From assembly GCA_945788625.1 (NCBI GenBank), contig CALZMQ010000030.1, positions 1 to 61,825 on the forward strand: DNA of 61,825 bases, written 5' to 3'. Positions 26,385 through 34,213 of the stretch are shown piece by piece. The translations under genes were made by a program, and so were the position numbers. This DNA comes from an uncultured Woeseiaceae bacterium. Lineage in GTDB: Bacteria > Pseudomonadota > Gammaproteobacteria > Steroidobacterales > Woeseiaceae. Numbering within the stretch: the stretch's first letter is position 1; every line of letters starts with the position of its first letter. The notes beneath the pieces are model-generated. The model had not been told where the DNA came from, did no database searches, and saw nothing but the letters and a program-made list of their open reading frames with translations.

Positions 26385-26452
26385 GAGTTAAAGCAGCCGG
26401 TCCGTCTCCTGCGGGAGTAGGATATTCGCGGCACTTGAAGTAGATTCCAGAG

Positions 26453-26472
26453 AATCCGCCACGTGGCGGATT
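26453..26472. repeat. Perfect 20-bp palindrome
   Basis: AATCCGCCACGTGGCGGATT is self-complementary over all 20 bases with no loop, so it suits a dimeric DNA-binding protein better than an RNA hairpin. Confidence 0.6.
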
Positions 26473-26747
26473 ATTGCCCGGCTTGGAAATTAAGTTTCCG
26501 CGGACCACGTGCCCTTGGGGTAAACGCGAGTTCGAAGGGCGGCTCTTGCGGATACCTGTCGTTCATTCAGTTTCTTGCTGACCGACTGGACCCGGCCACA
26601 AGCGGACATCTCTGTGCAATACAGAGGCCGCTTGGGATGTGAGCTTTCCGGTTATCAATGATAAGGGTGTCGGTACGGCTAAGGAAAACTCGCCCACGTT
26701 GGCTTCATCGAGCAAGCGCAATAAACGGCCCGCTGCGTAACCAGCGA

Positions 26748-26782
26748 ACGGACCACGGTCTTCCGCCAAAACCGCGGTCCGT
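26748..26782 (-). terminator. Stem-loop after the Calx-beta gene
   Basis: Arms ACGGACCACGGT (26748-26759) and ACCGCGGTCCGT (26771-26782) pair at 11 of 12 positions around an 11-nt loop. It starts nine bases after the stop of the Calx-beta gene. There is no T-run, so it may be an mRNA 3'-end stabiliser rather than a simple intrinsic terminator. Confidence 0.5.
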
Positions 26783-26790
26783 CATAGGAG

Positions 26791-28053
26791 TCAGTCGAGA
26801 TCAAGCTCGGTCCAAGTCACTACAATCGTCCGGTCAATCGTGCCGTCCAGATCAATATCGATTTCGAGCTGGACATTGATATTATCGAGCACAGTAACGA
26901 GAACACTGGAGCTAATGTCACTGATCAGTAGTTGACCTGCGGATGGATTATCGTCACCGATGACTACGAAGTCCTGCAAGGTTTCGAACGTGACATTGCC
27001 CTCGAGCAGGGTACTGGTAAATGTACCGCTTGCGCTAATCACATTTGTCAAAGCATTGAGATCCACAGTTTCGGCCAGCACATAGTCGGATAGCGTTGCG
27101 CTGATGCCGGATTGTTGTGCCGTCAAGGATGCCGTGGCGAGGGAAAGATCGACCACCACGTTGTTCTCGCTGCTCAAGGCAAGATCGAGAACACCGTCTA
27201 TGACCAGCGTGCCGGCGCTGTCCGTGGCGGACAGATTGTCAAAACCGAAAGTCAACGCCAAGCCCCAGGGCGCGATCTGATTGAACGGATCACCTGTAAC
27301 AACCATGTTGGTGAGTGAAGTTGGGCCGTCGAACGTCGTTTCAATATCTGTGAAGAAACACATGGCGAATACGACGTCGAATGTATCTCCTGTGGATATT
27401 GCAAGGTTGTTATCCGCATCGTTCCAGGTAACCGTAGCCTCACCCGTATCACAGGCAATGGTGTCCACGGTGATATCCATGACCAAGACCTTGGCGATGC
27501 CCGGATAGGCGCCGGCGACAGCAGGAACACCTATGAGATCCAGGATATTGATGACGTCAACTGTCGATGTAATCGCGTCCAGTACGGCTACAGTGATTTC
27601 TTGAGCATTACCGTCTGTAATCGGCAGTGCTGCCGAGTCATTAATGATGTTGACGGTAGCTGATGAATTAGCACCAAGCGTTGCTCCGGAGACGTTGCTC
27701 AATGTCACGGTAAACGTCTCAGCAATTTCCGCCGAATTATCATCAGTTATGGGGATGCTGATCGTTTGGTTACCAGAGACGCCATCAGCGTATGTCAACG
27801 TGCCGGTCATCCCAGGATAGTCCGTACCCGCTACAGCGGTTCCATCCGCGGTGGCATAGTCCACGCTTGCGATACCGGAGCTACCACCGCTGCGGGTGAC
27901 TATTATGTTGACCACTGCCCCTTCGGTGACGTCATAAGAGGTGCTTCCAAGCTGTAAGGTTCCGGGGAGATTGCTTCCACCCCCACCGCTACCACCCCCA
28001 CCGCCGCACGCGGCAAGGACGAGCAATAACATAGTCATTGAAACTGTTTTCAT
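26791..28053 (-). CDS. Calx-beta-domain lipoprotein
   Basis: A 420-residue predicted lipoprotein (lipobox LAAC at about residue 16), followed by an unusual Gly-rich linker (GGGGGSGGGGS). Residues 30-135 form a Calx-beta-like domain (DVTEGAVVNIIVTRSGG, DYATADGTAVAGTDY, ITDDNSAEIAETFTVTLSN). The remaining 280 residues are beta-rich, Asp-rich and unrecognised. Calx-beta domains bind calcium and are common in bacterial adhesins, so surface adhesion is inferred. GGAGGTG precedes the ATG, and a c-di-GMP-I-like riboswitch lies in the 5' leader. Confidence 0.75.
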   Translation of the reverse strand: MKTVSMTMLLLVLAACGGGGGSGGGGSNLPGTLQLGSTSYDVTEGAVVNIIVTRSGGSSGIASVDYATADGTAVAGTDYPGMTGTLTYADGVSGNQTISIPITDDNSAEIAETFTVTLSNVSGATLGANSSATVNIINDSAALPITDGNAQEITVAVLDAITSTVDVINILDLIGVPAVAGAYPGIAKVLVMDITVDTIACDTGEATVTWNDADNNLAISTGDTFDVVFAMCFFTDIETTFDGPTSLTNMVVTGDPFNQIAPWGLALTFGFDNLSATDSAGTLVIDGVLDLALSSENNVVVDLSLATASLTAQQSGISATLSDYVLAETVDLNALTNVISASGTFTSTLLEGNVTFETLQDFVVIGDDNPSAGQLLISDISSSVLVTVLDNINVQLEIDIDLDGTIDRTIVVTWTELDLD

Positions 28054-28448
28054 GGGTCACCTCCGCCACATCGGGATCTGAAAGTTAAGTTGGCGGCCCG
28101 GCGATCTTGGGTCCTTCGGGAGGTCTTCCGTGGCTTCTCGGAGGAAGCGAGGACCCGTGGCTTTGCGTCTCTGACTTTGGTCAGATTTGCCTTTTTCGTT
28201 GGGACGATTTTCTCACTCAGGAGAACCCAGTCAATTCCGGCTTGTACGTAGCAATGGCGGCTTTGGGTCACTTGCAGACTATTTCTGCTGCCCGAATCTT
28301 ATCACTTGAGGGGCTGGTCCTGGGTGCAAAGCCGACATTGGCAGAAATCGACCTGGCAGTGCCTGTAGGATCGAGTCTGAGATATCACAACTATGCGCAC
28401 ATCCCGGCCTTCGCATTCGAGACCTTGCGTACTTCGTTTACACTATCT
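28054..28448. other. 395-bp leader region of the Calx-beta gene
   Basis: No protein gene is supported. The part next to the Calx-beta start holds a GEMM-like riboswitch (28085-28200). A promoter-like TTGACT (28234-28229) with AAAATC 17 bp on (28211-28206) would start transcription right at the riboswitch. I see nothing clear in 28235-28448. Confidence 0.65.
28085..28200 (-). ncRNA. c-di-GMP-I (GEMM) riboswitch, Calx-beta leader
   Basis: Reading the minus strand: AAAAAGGCAAA, a perfect 6-bp hairpin TCTGAC-CAAA-GTCAGA, GACGCAAAGCCACGGGTCC, an extended second hairpin region (GGGTCC pairing with GGACCC) and GATCGCCGGGCCGCC. These are the hallmark segments of GEMM-I in their normal order. The tetraloop is CAAA instead of the usual GNRA. 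It ends about 28 nt before the Shine-Dalgarno of the lipoprotein gene. Confidence 0.82.
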
Positions 28449-29087
28449 CTACAACAGCCCATCCAGACCATCCAGGTCGTTGATCACACGCCACTGGCCG
28501 CCGGTTTTTTCGACTCTGCCCTGCCACTCCTTGAGCCTGCCCAGGTACTCGCGCGGGTCGATATTGTCAGAGCGTAGTTTGGTCACGTTGAGGGCGATAA
28601 CATCAAAACCTTCGAGTTCGATATCGATGTCGCGCACGTAGCCTTCCTCGAGATCCTCCTTGAGGTCCGAGAAAATCAGGATCGTCTTGTGGCCCGTGTC
28701 TTTTTCGTTGAGAAACTCGACCGCCTGCAACAGGCCACCGGTGATATCGGTATAAGGCGACGGGTCGGCGTTGTCCACGAAATCGCTCACCTGCTGGGCG
28801 AACAGTCGCTTTTGACGGTTCACCGCGCTGGGCCGGTCGTCGAACGACGCTTTGGCGACGATGTCTTTTTCGCTGAAGCTGCCGGTGTCGATTCGGGCAA
28901 CTGCGAAGGAATCCGTTGCGTCCAGCCGTGACAGCGTATAGCGAATGATCTGTTCGGCCTTCGTGAGTTCCTCGGCGTACGTGCCGGACGTATCGAGCAG
29001 CATGTATACCCCGGTATTGTTCGGCCTGTCGCTCGTACACGAGAGCAGCATCGCGCAAAAGACGATAACGATTGCGTTTCTCATCAT
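28449..29087 (-). CDS. VWA-like lipoprotein
   Basis: A 212-residue protein from ATG 29087, overlapping the stop of the membrane protein gene (TGA 29086-29084), so translation is coupled. The lipobox is LLSC (about residue 18). The mature part resembles a von Willebrand A domain: YMLLDTSGTY (MIDAS-like D-x-S-x-T), the second Thr in YTDITGGLLQAVEFL and the Asp in LIFSDLKEDL. It would sit on the periplasmic side of a membrane and bind a partner through a metal site. Confidence 0.75.
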   Translation of the reverse strand: MMRNAIVIVFCAMLLSCTSDRPNNTGVYMLLDTSGTYAEELTKAEQIIRYTLSRLDATDSFAVARIDTGSFSEKDIVAKASFDDRPSAVNRQKRLFAQQVSDFVDNADPSPYTDITGGLLQAVEFLNEKDTGHKTILIFSDLKEDLEEGYVRDIDIELEGFDVIALNVTKLRSDNIDPREYLGRLKEWQGRVEKTGGQWRVINDLDGLDGLL

Positions 29088-30511
29088 TCTGTCCTCACCG
29101 GAGAGTGATCGCGGCTGGCGCCGGCCCCAGCGGCCGCGATACGTTCCTCGAGCCACAACGGCACGAACAATGGAATGTCATAGACCTGTTTCAGCAGCAC
29201 GCCGAGATAGAGAAAGACGTTTCCTGCCAGCCGCAAAACAAGCGACAGGACGCGCAGCATCGAAATCGCAATCAGACCGACAACGGTGCGCAACGAGTGC
29301 ACGAAGGTCTCGAGCGGAATCGCCACGAAGGTCAGCGCAAACGGGAGGATGAATCCCATGCCCATCTGCGCAGCGGTCGTAATCCACAGGTACTCGCCTG
29401 TCGCCGTCGCGCCGACGTCCCCGCGCAACAGAGCACTCGTTGCAAGCTCATCGTGCAACAGTACCTCTCGCATGTACGCAAGACCGGCCTCGACGCTGGC
29501 CAGCAAAAACAGAATGGAAAACGTAATCCAGACCATGCGTACGCGGGTCTTGTCCGGCAATGCGCCTATCACCGGGAAAAGTCGGGTAATACGCAGTGAC
29601 TCCATCAAGAAGAGGCCCATCGAGATTTCAACCAGGATGATGACCAGCGCGGCGATATCCGCCGTGCGGAAGTTTCCTATCAGGCTCGTACCACCGACCA
29701 TTTCGGCCATCGGCCTGGCGATCAGCGAGAAGTTGATAGTGGCCCCGCCAATCGCAATGACCAATACGAACGCGGAGACGAAGAAATTGACGAGCGAGGA
29801 CGATGACAACACCGACACTGCACGATTGTGCCCACGAACGATGTCCTCGTATTCCTGCATCAGGCGATCGATCGTGACCGAACGGCTCAACAGGCTGTCG
29901 ACGTTTTTTCCGACCTGCGCCAGCGTTTGCTGAATCTTGCGCCATTCGGGTCGCATCTGTCGGAGCAACTTGTGACGCTTTGCGCTGGCCTCATGATAGG
30001 CGGTCATTGCGTCCTTGTGCGCTTTGAGCAGCGACTTGTGAATGTCGCTGAGAATGTTGCCCACCTTGACGCGCCCTTCCCGCGAGTCAATCTCTGCGAC
30101 CGCCTCGACCGCTTTTACCCAACCAGGCGGGTCTGGCGGTACGTCGACCGCGTCCTGGTGGTCTTTCTCGATACGACCGATTGATTCGCTCAGGGAGCGA
30201 TGCAGCGCCGAATAGTTGGCGAGATCCTTGCGGACAGTTTCATTGATGCGGTCGAATTCCCGCTCGATGATCCGTTCTTTCGCTTCGCGGCCTGCGGCAA
30301 GCAAGACGTCGCGATTGCGCGCGGCGAGGCTCTTCCCGGAGCGAGAGACGGCCCTGGAGGCAACCCGGAAACCCCGGTGCAAACCTCTCGCCGCGGCCTC
30401 GAGCGTCTTGTGGGCCGTGCCGCGTATGAGATACAGCGCGGCAACGAAGAGAATAATCCAGAGTAATGCCGACGCGACTGGCCAAGGCGTAATGCCAAGC
30501 ATAAAGCTCAT
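29084..30511 (-). CDS. Coiled-coil polytopic membrane protein, unknown
   Basis: A 475-residue protein. One N-terminal helix (about 10-28) is followed by a charged, helical region of some 200 residues (about 30-230) and then a cluster of about five hydrophobic helices (235-450). I do not recognise the family. It starts directly after a GEMM-like riboswitch, whose GCGGGG would also serve as the Shine-Dalgarno. It overlaps the VWA lipoprotein gene, suggesting one envelope complex. Confidence 0.7.
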   Translation of the reverse strand: MSFMLGITPWPVASALLWIILFVAALYLIRGTAHKTLEAAARGLHRGFRVASRAVSRSGKSLAARNRDVLLAAGREAKERIIEREFDRINETVRKDLANYSALHRSLSESIGRIEKDHQDAVDVPPDPPGWVKAVEAVAEIDSREGRVKVGNILSDIHKSLLKAHKDAMTAYHEASAKRHKLLRQMRPEWRKIQQTLAQVGKNVDSLLSRSVTIDRLMQEYEDIVRGHNRAVSVLSSSSLVNFFVSAFVLVIAIGGATINFSLIARPMAEMVGGTSLIGNFRTADIAALVIILVEISMGLFLMESLRITRLFPVIGALPDKTRVRMVWITFSILFLLASVEAGLAYMREVLLHDELATSALLRGDVGATATGEYLWITTAAQMGMGFILPFALTFVAIPLETFVHSLRTVVGLIAISMLRVLSLVLRLAGNVFLYLGVLLKQVYDIPLFVPLWLEERIAAAGAGASRDHSPVRTE

Positions 30512-30592
30512 GATGGTAACCCCGCTGCCGTAGTAGAAACCGTAGACCGGTGGCTTTGCGAAGCGCCCTTTAGGACGCCGTGCCCTTTTTCA
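30512..30592 (-). ncRNA. c-di-GMP-I (GEMM)-like riboswitch in front of the membrane protein gene
   Basis: On the minus strand: AAAAAGGGCACG, a hairpin GCGTCC-TAAA-GGGCGC (one G-U pair), CGCAAAGCCACCGGTCTACGG and GGCAGCGGGGTTACC. The last segment ends four bases before the ATG at 30511. It matches the GEMM-I order; the 3' core closely resembles the well-studied Vibrio element. The GACGCAAAGCC block is degenerate at its first two bases. Since the likely Shine-Dalgarno lies inside the 3' core, ligand binding would probably hide it. Confidence 0.75.
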
Positions 30593-30629
30593 TCTTCGCG
30601 TGGAGCGTTTCACAGTGGGGAATGAAGTG

Positions 30630-31850
30630 TCAACGGCGATGCGACATAACGGTCGTATCGGGCGGCATGCTCTCAGCGTTTTTCTCGCGGCGAGCTTCTT
30701 CGATATTTTTCATGGATGCAGTGTCGGCGAGGTCCGGAAGCTCGGTTTCGAGGTTCGGATTGCCGTTGGGGTAGATTACCTTGATTCGATGGTCGCCAAT
30801 CGAAACGATGTCGTTATCCCGCAGCACCTTGCTCATCACCTTTTGCGAGTTGACCAGGGTCCCGTTCCTGCTGTTGAGGTCGATGATAATCACGGCGTCC
30901 TGGTCTCGAATCAAAAGAGCGTGTTGCCGACTGACGTATTCGCTGTCGATCGCGATATCGCTCAAGCCCGACCGGCCAATCAACGCTCTTGTATTCGCGA
31001 GGTTTACTTCCTGCAAGGTCGTCCCGTCGAAGGTAACAATGAGTTTCGGCAGTTCCTCGGACGTCGCAACGTCGCGAAGCTCCGGCAACTCCTCCGGTAC
31101 TTCCAATTCGGTTTCCTCGATCACGGACATTGCGATCTTCTCCAATCGGCCCGGCCAGCCTCCCGACGCCGCATACAATTTGTCGCACACAGCAACCGAA
31201 AAATAATTTTCGGGCTTTTCGACGCCGCTGGCCCGCAATTTGGTGTGCAGATAGTTGAGCGCCTCGTTGGCTGTCAGCGGCTGCATTTCAAAATCACCCA
31301 TCATTCGCGTCGCGACGGGCTTCATACTGGGTGAATCGATAATGCGATGAAAGTAACGGTCACCCACGAGAATGATTCGAAGCGCGAATCGGTTGTGGAC
31401 GGTCAGCGAAGCCAGTTGGCACAGTACGCACAGTGTACCGGGGTACATCTGGTTGATGCTCTCCAGAATCAACAACGGTGGCTGGCGTGTTCTCGTCTGT
31501 TGCACTGCGAACATATTGACCATATTCAACAGTTCGTCGCTCGAATTCAGCTCGACGTCGTAGCCGAATTGCTCGAGGATTTTCGATAACAAATCGACAG
31601 GTCTGAGCCTCGCACCGTCGACGATTGCGACGGCCGGATTGCCCTGCAAATCTTCAGCGAATCGTTGCACAAGGACTGATTTGCCGGATAGTTCGGGCCC
31701 ATGCAACAGGCCGATGCCCCTCTCGTCGGCCAGTACACCTGCGAGGAACTTGAATGCCGCCTGTTGCGCCTGATAACGGACAAAGCGAACCGGGCGACCC
31801 TCGTTATCTAACGGTCGTTCAGGCAACCCGAGATGTTCTCTTTGCTTCAT
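30630..31850 (-). CDS. ExeA-like AAA+ ATPase with C-terminal FHA domain
   Basis: A 406-residue protein. The N-terminal ATPase has Walker A GPELSGKS (51-58) and Walker B LLILE (126-130), with an arrangement like ExeA/GspA-type ATPases. A linker of Glu/Leu-rich sequence joins it to an FHA domain (about 270-345) with IGRSG (291-295), SRQH (307-310) and NSRNGT (326-331), the phosphothreonine-binding loops. Such a fusion suggests assembly control by a Thr kinase; none is seen in the window. It leads a leftward gene set with the membrane and VWA proteins. Confidence 0.82.
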   Translation of the reverse strand: MKQREHLGLPERPLDNEGRPVRFVRYQAQQAAFKFLAGVLADERGIGLLHGPELSGKSVLVQRFAEDLQGNPAVAIVDGARLRPVDLLSKILEQFGYDVELNSSDELLNMVNMFAVQQTRTRQPPLLILESINQMYPGTLCVLCQLASLTVHNRFALRIILVGDRYFHRIIDSPSMKPVATRMMGDFEMQPLTANEALNYLHTKLRASGVEKPENYFSVAVCDKLYAASGGWPGRLEKIAMSVIEETELEVPEELPELRDVATSEELPKLIVTFDGTTLQEVNLANTRALIGRSGLSDIAIDSEYVSRQHALLIRDQDAVIIIDLNSRNGTLVNSQKVMSKVLRDNDIVSIGDHRIKVIYPNGNPNLETELPDLADTASMKNIEEARREKNAESMPPDTTVMSHRR

Positions 31851-32076
31851 TTTTCGTCTGGAGATAGGTAGGCCCTGATCATTTCATTTGTGATGATCTA
31901 TTGGCTTCCATACTCTCGCGCAATTCGATGGCGGCGTCCAGATGTCGCCATTTGGCAACACCCCGGGAGTGTCGCGGCTGGCGGGAAGGCCCCGGGGACA
32001 GCGGTCCCGGCGCCGGTTTTACAATAAAAAGGCCAGTGCAATGCTACGCTAGTCGCAAACAAGCATTGATCGGGGG

Positions 32077-34146
32077 ATGAAAATGCGCACTCGCTATTTG
32101 TACGGACTAAGTTGGCTGGTTGCCGTACTAGCCGTGTCGAACACGGCACACGCTCAATCGACCGACTTTTTCTCGCGCGATTCGTTCCGCATCGACGCAT
32201 TCGTCTGTCCTTTCAAGGGCGACATCGATTACGAGCCCGGCGAAATCGAGTGCGGCCTCCTGCAAGTCCCGGAGAATCGCGAGAATCCGGACTCCCGATT
32301 CATAGAACTGCATTTCGTCAAACTGAATGCGACCTGGGATGACGATGCAGAGGGCGAAGATGAAGACGACACGGGCCTCGCACCCGGCAAACGAGATGAC
32401 CCGGTAATCTATCTGAGCGGCGGTCCCGGTTCTCACGCGACCTACTACGTCAATCGCTTCAAAGACCATCGAATTCGAAAACACCGGGATATGTATATCC
32501 TGGAACAACGCGGCGTCGGCTACTCGCACGACTTCTGCCCCAATTATTCATCCCGCAAACCCGAGAAGTTCGACGTCGGTACATTCAGTGAACAACAACA
32601 AGCTTCGCTGGCGGCCGCCGACGATTGCGTGATCAACGCGATCGCCGCGGGTGTCGACGTAAAAGGCTACAACACCATCGAGAATGCCCGTGACGTGCAC
32701 GCATTCCGGCGTGCGCTCGGCATCGACGAATGGAACGTCTGGGGAATTTCCTACGGCACGATCCTCGGCCAGGCCTATGTCAGGGAAGACCCTGAGGGCA
32801 TCCGGGCGATCGTGCTCGATTCGGTCGTTCCCCTCAATGCGCGTGGCGATACCCTGTTTTGGCGCCTCATCAACTGGTACGACCGCGACCTTCGCAAGCT
32901 GCAGGAACTATGCCAGGCGGACGCAGCCTGTGCGAAACGCTACCCCGATCTGCCGGGGCGGCTGCGCCAGGCCGCCCGGTCGATTATCGACGACCCCATC
33001 GTTGTCGACGTCAAAGACACCGAACTCTACCCGTCAGGTCAGGCGACGGTGTTCGCGGATATCGTGGCGTTCCTGCCGTTCGTGTTTCTCTACGAGCAGA
33101 CCAATTATCCGGGTCTGCCCGGTATGATTTACGCGTGGGCCGATGCGGTCGAAAGACGCGACGAAACCCTGTTCAGAGCACTCGCGCAGGCGGGCACTGA
33201 CTCCGGAGATCTCAGCCAGGGCATGTATAACGCGATTTTTTGCCTCGACGGTTACAGGGACGCACTCGTAAACTCCGCCGCCGCGGACCGAGCAGAGTTC
33301 CCGATTCTCGCGGCAGCCATCGGCTCCGCCGAATTCGACCAGAAATTCGCCCAGCGTTGTCGCGACCTCGGATTGCCGTCGCGGGAGGCGGCCCAGTACG
33401 CGCCCGTCAGCACCGACATTCCGGCACTGATCGTCGCCGGTGATATGGACCCGGTCACGCCGCCCCCGCTGGCGAAGGCGATCCTGCCCGGCTTCGCGAA
33501 CGGGACTTACGTCGAATTCCCCTATGCCGGGCATGGGCCACTGCGCTCGGTCGACTGCGGCGGCGACCTGCTCAACAAGTTCTATGACGATCCGGCGGCT
33601 GAGCCCGATCTCGCTTGCGTGGATGAAATGGAGGCGCCCGAGTTCTTTGTCCCGCTGTACACGACCAGCGCTGCCCCGAGCCTGTTGCTCATTTCGGTTG
33701 AGGACAAGAAGAGGCTTGCCGTACCGATTGCGTGGGGCGGCATCAGCATTGTCATTAGCCTCATTGCATTCATCGTCCTGTCCGTGGCGCCCATCGGCCG
33801 GCGTATCGATAAACGCAGGCCGGTCAGCGTTGACGGCGCACGTTGGGTAACATGGCTCGCGGCGACGTTCGCTACCGCTGCGGCTGCGACCATCGGCGGG
33901 GCGATCGCGGCAACCGTCGAATCATCGGAGTTACTTGCACTATTAGGCCTCGTACCGTGGGCCTGGTACGGCACGGTTTTCGGACTGCTGGGAGGGCTGT
34001 TGGGTATAGCCGCGATCGTTCTTACGATTCGCGCGCGCCTCGGGCGGTCCATTCCAATCGGCACACTGCTGGGATTCCTGCTAACGGGAGTTGCAGCACT
34101 GAGCCTGTCTTCATTCCTGCTGTACCTGGACCTCGGACCATTCTGA
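32077..34146 (+). CDS. Exported alpha/beta hydrolase (S33/TAP-like) with C-terminal membrane helices
   Basis: A 689-residue protein. The signal peptide ends near HAQ (about residue 27). The alpha/beta hydrolase has the oxyanion region YLSGGPGSHAT, ILEQRGVGYS and the nucleophile elbow GISYGT; the Asp/His partners are likely in VAGDMDPVTPP and YAGHGPLRSVDC. The last 150 residues contain about four hydrophobic helices, unusual for TAP-like peptidases, so it is probably anchored. Likely proline- or tripeptidyl-aminopeptidase-like, substrate unknown. Confidence 0.8.
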   Translation: MKMRTRYLYGLSWLVAVLAVSNTAHAQSTDFFSRDSFRIDAFVCPFKGDIDYEPGEIECGLLQVPENRENPDSRFIELHFVKLNATWDDDAEGEDEDDTGLAPGKRDDPVIYLSGGPGSHATYYVNRFKDHRIRKHRDMYILEQRGVGYSHDFCPNYSSRKPEKFDVGTFSEQQQASLAAADDCVINAIAAGVDVKGYNTIENARDVHAFRRALGIDEWNVWGISYGTILGQAYVREDPEGIRAIVLDSVVPLNARGDTLFWRLINWYDRDLRKLQELCQADAACAKRYPDLPGRLRQAARSIIDDPIVVDVKDTELYPSGQATVFADIVAFLPFVFLYEQTNYPGLPGMIYAWADAVERRDETLFRALAQAGTDSGDLSQGMYNAIFCLDGYRDALVNSAAADRAEFPILAAAIGSAEFDQKFAQRCRDLGLPSREAAQYAPVSTDIPALIVAGDMDPVTPPPLAKAILPGFANGTYVEFPYAGHGPLRSVDCGGDLLNKFYDDPAAEPDLACVDEMEAPEFFVPLYTTSAAPSLLLISVEDKKRLAVPIAWGGISIVISLIAFIVLSVAPIGRRIDKRRPVSVDGARWVTWLAATFATAAAATIGGAIAATVESSELLALLGLVPWAWYGTVFGLLGGLLGIAAIVLTIRARLGRSIPIGTLLGFLLTGVAALSLSSFLLYLDLGPF

Positions 34147-34151
34147 TAGAA

Positions 34152-34198
34152 AACCGGGGCCGAACCGAGGTTTCAAAAACCTCGGTTCGACCCCGGTT
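34152..34198. repeat. REP-like hairpin (fullest copy)
   Basis: Two 22-nt arms pair at 21 positions around a 3-nt loop (CAA). Each arm contains AACCGGGG, then a C or T, then CGAACCGAGG. It fills the gap between a stop codon (34146) and the next gene's Shine-Dalgarno (34202-34205), so it may also act as a terminator or mRNA stabiliser. Confidence 0.8.
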
Positions 34199-34213
34199 CC
34201 TGGAGTGAAAACC

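Larger units (their letters stand above)
26264..26790. other. 527-bp intergenic region rich in inverted repeats
   Basis: No gene is supported. Three dyads are present and listed separately: 26326-26384, 26453-26472 and 26748-26782. Base composition is lower in GC than nearby genes. Confidence 0.6.

Noticed and set aside
26401..26435. Segment resembling the 3' part of 5S rRNA (GTCTCCTGCGGGAGTAGG)
   Set aside because: Only a short stretch matches, the rest of a 5S gene is missing and no 16S, 23S or tRNA lies nearby.
26563..26769. Minus-strand 68-codon open frame in the intergenic region
   Set aside because: No family resemblance and no Shine-Dalgarno; it overlaps the stem-loop at 26748-26782.
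28327..28345. TGCAAAGCCGACATTGG as a third GEMM-like element
   Set aside because: Only the GCAAAGCC part matches; the flanking hairpins and the GCCGGG core are absent.
28107..28577. Plus-strand 156-codon open frame across the Calx-beta leader
   Set aside because: It overlaps the riboswitch on the other strand and the end of the VWA gene, shows no family motif and has no good ribosome site.
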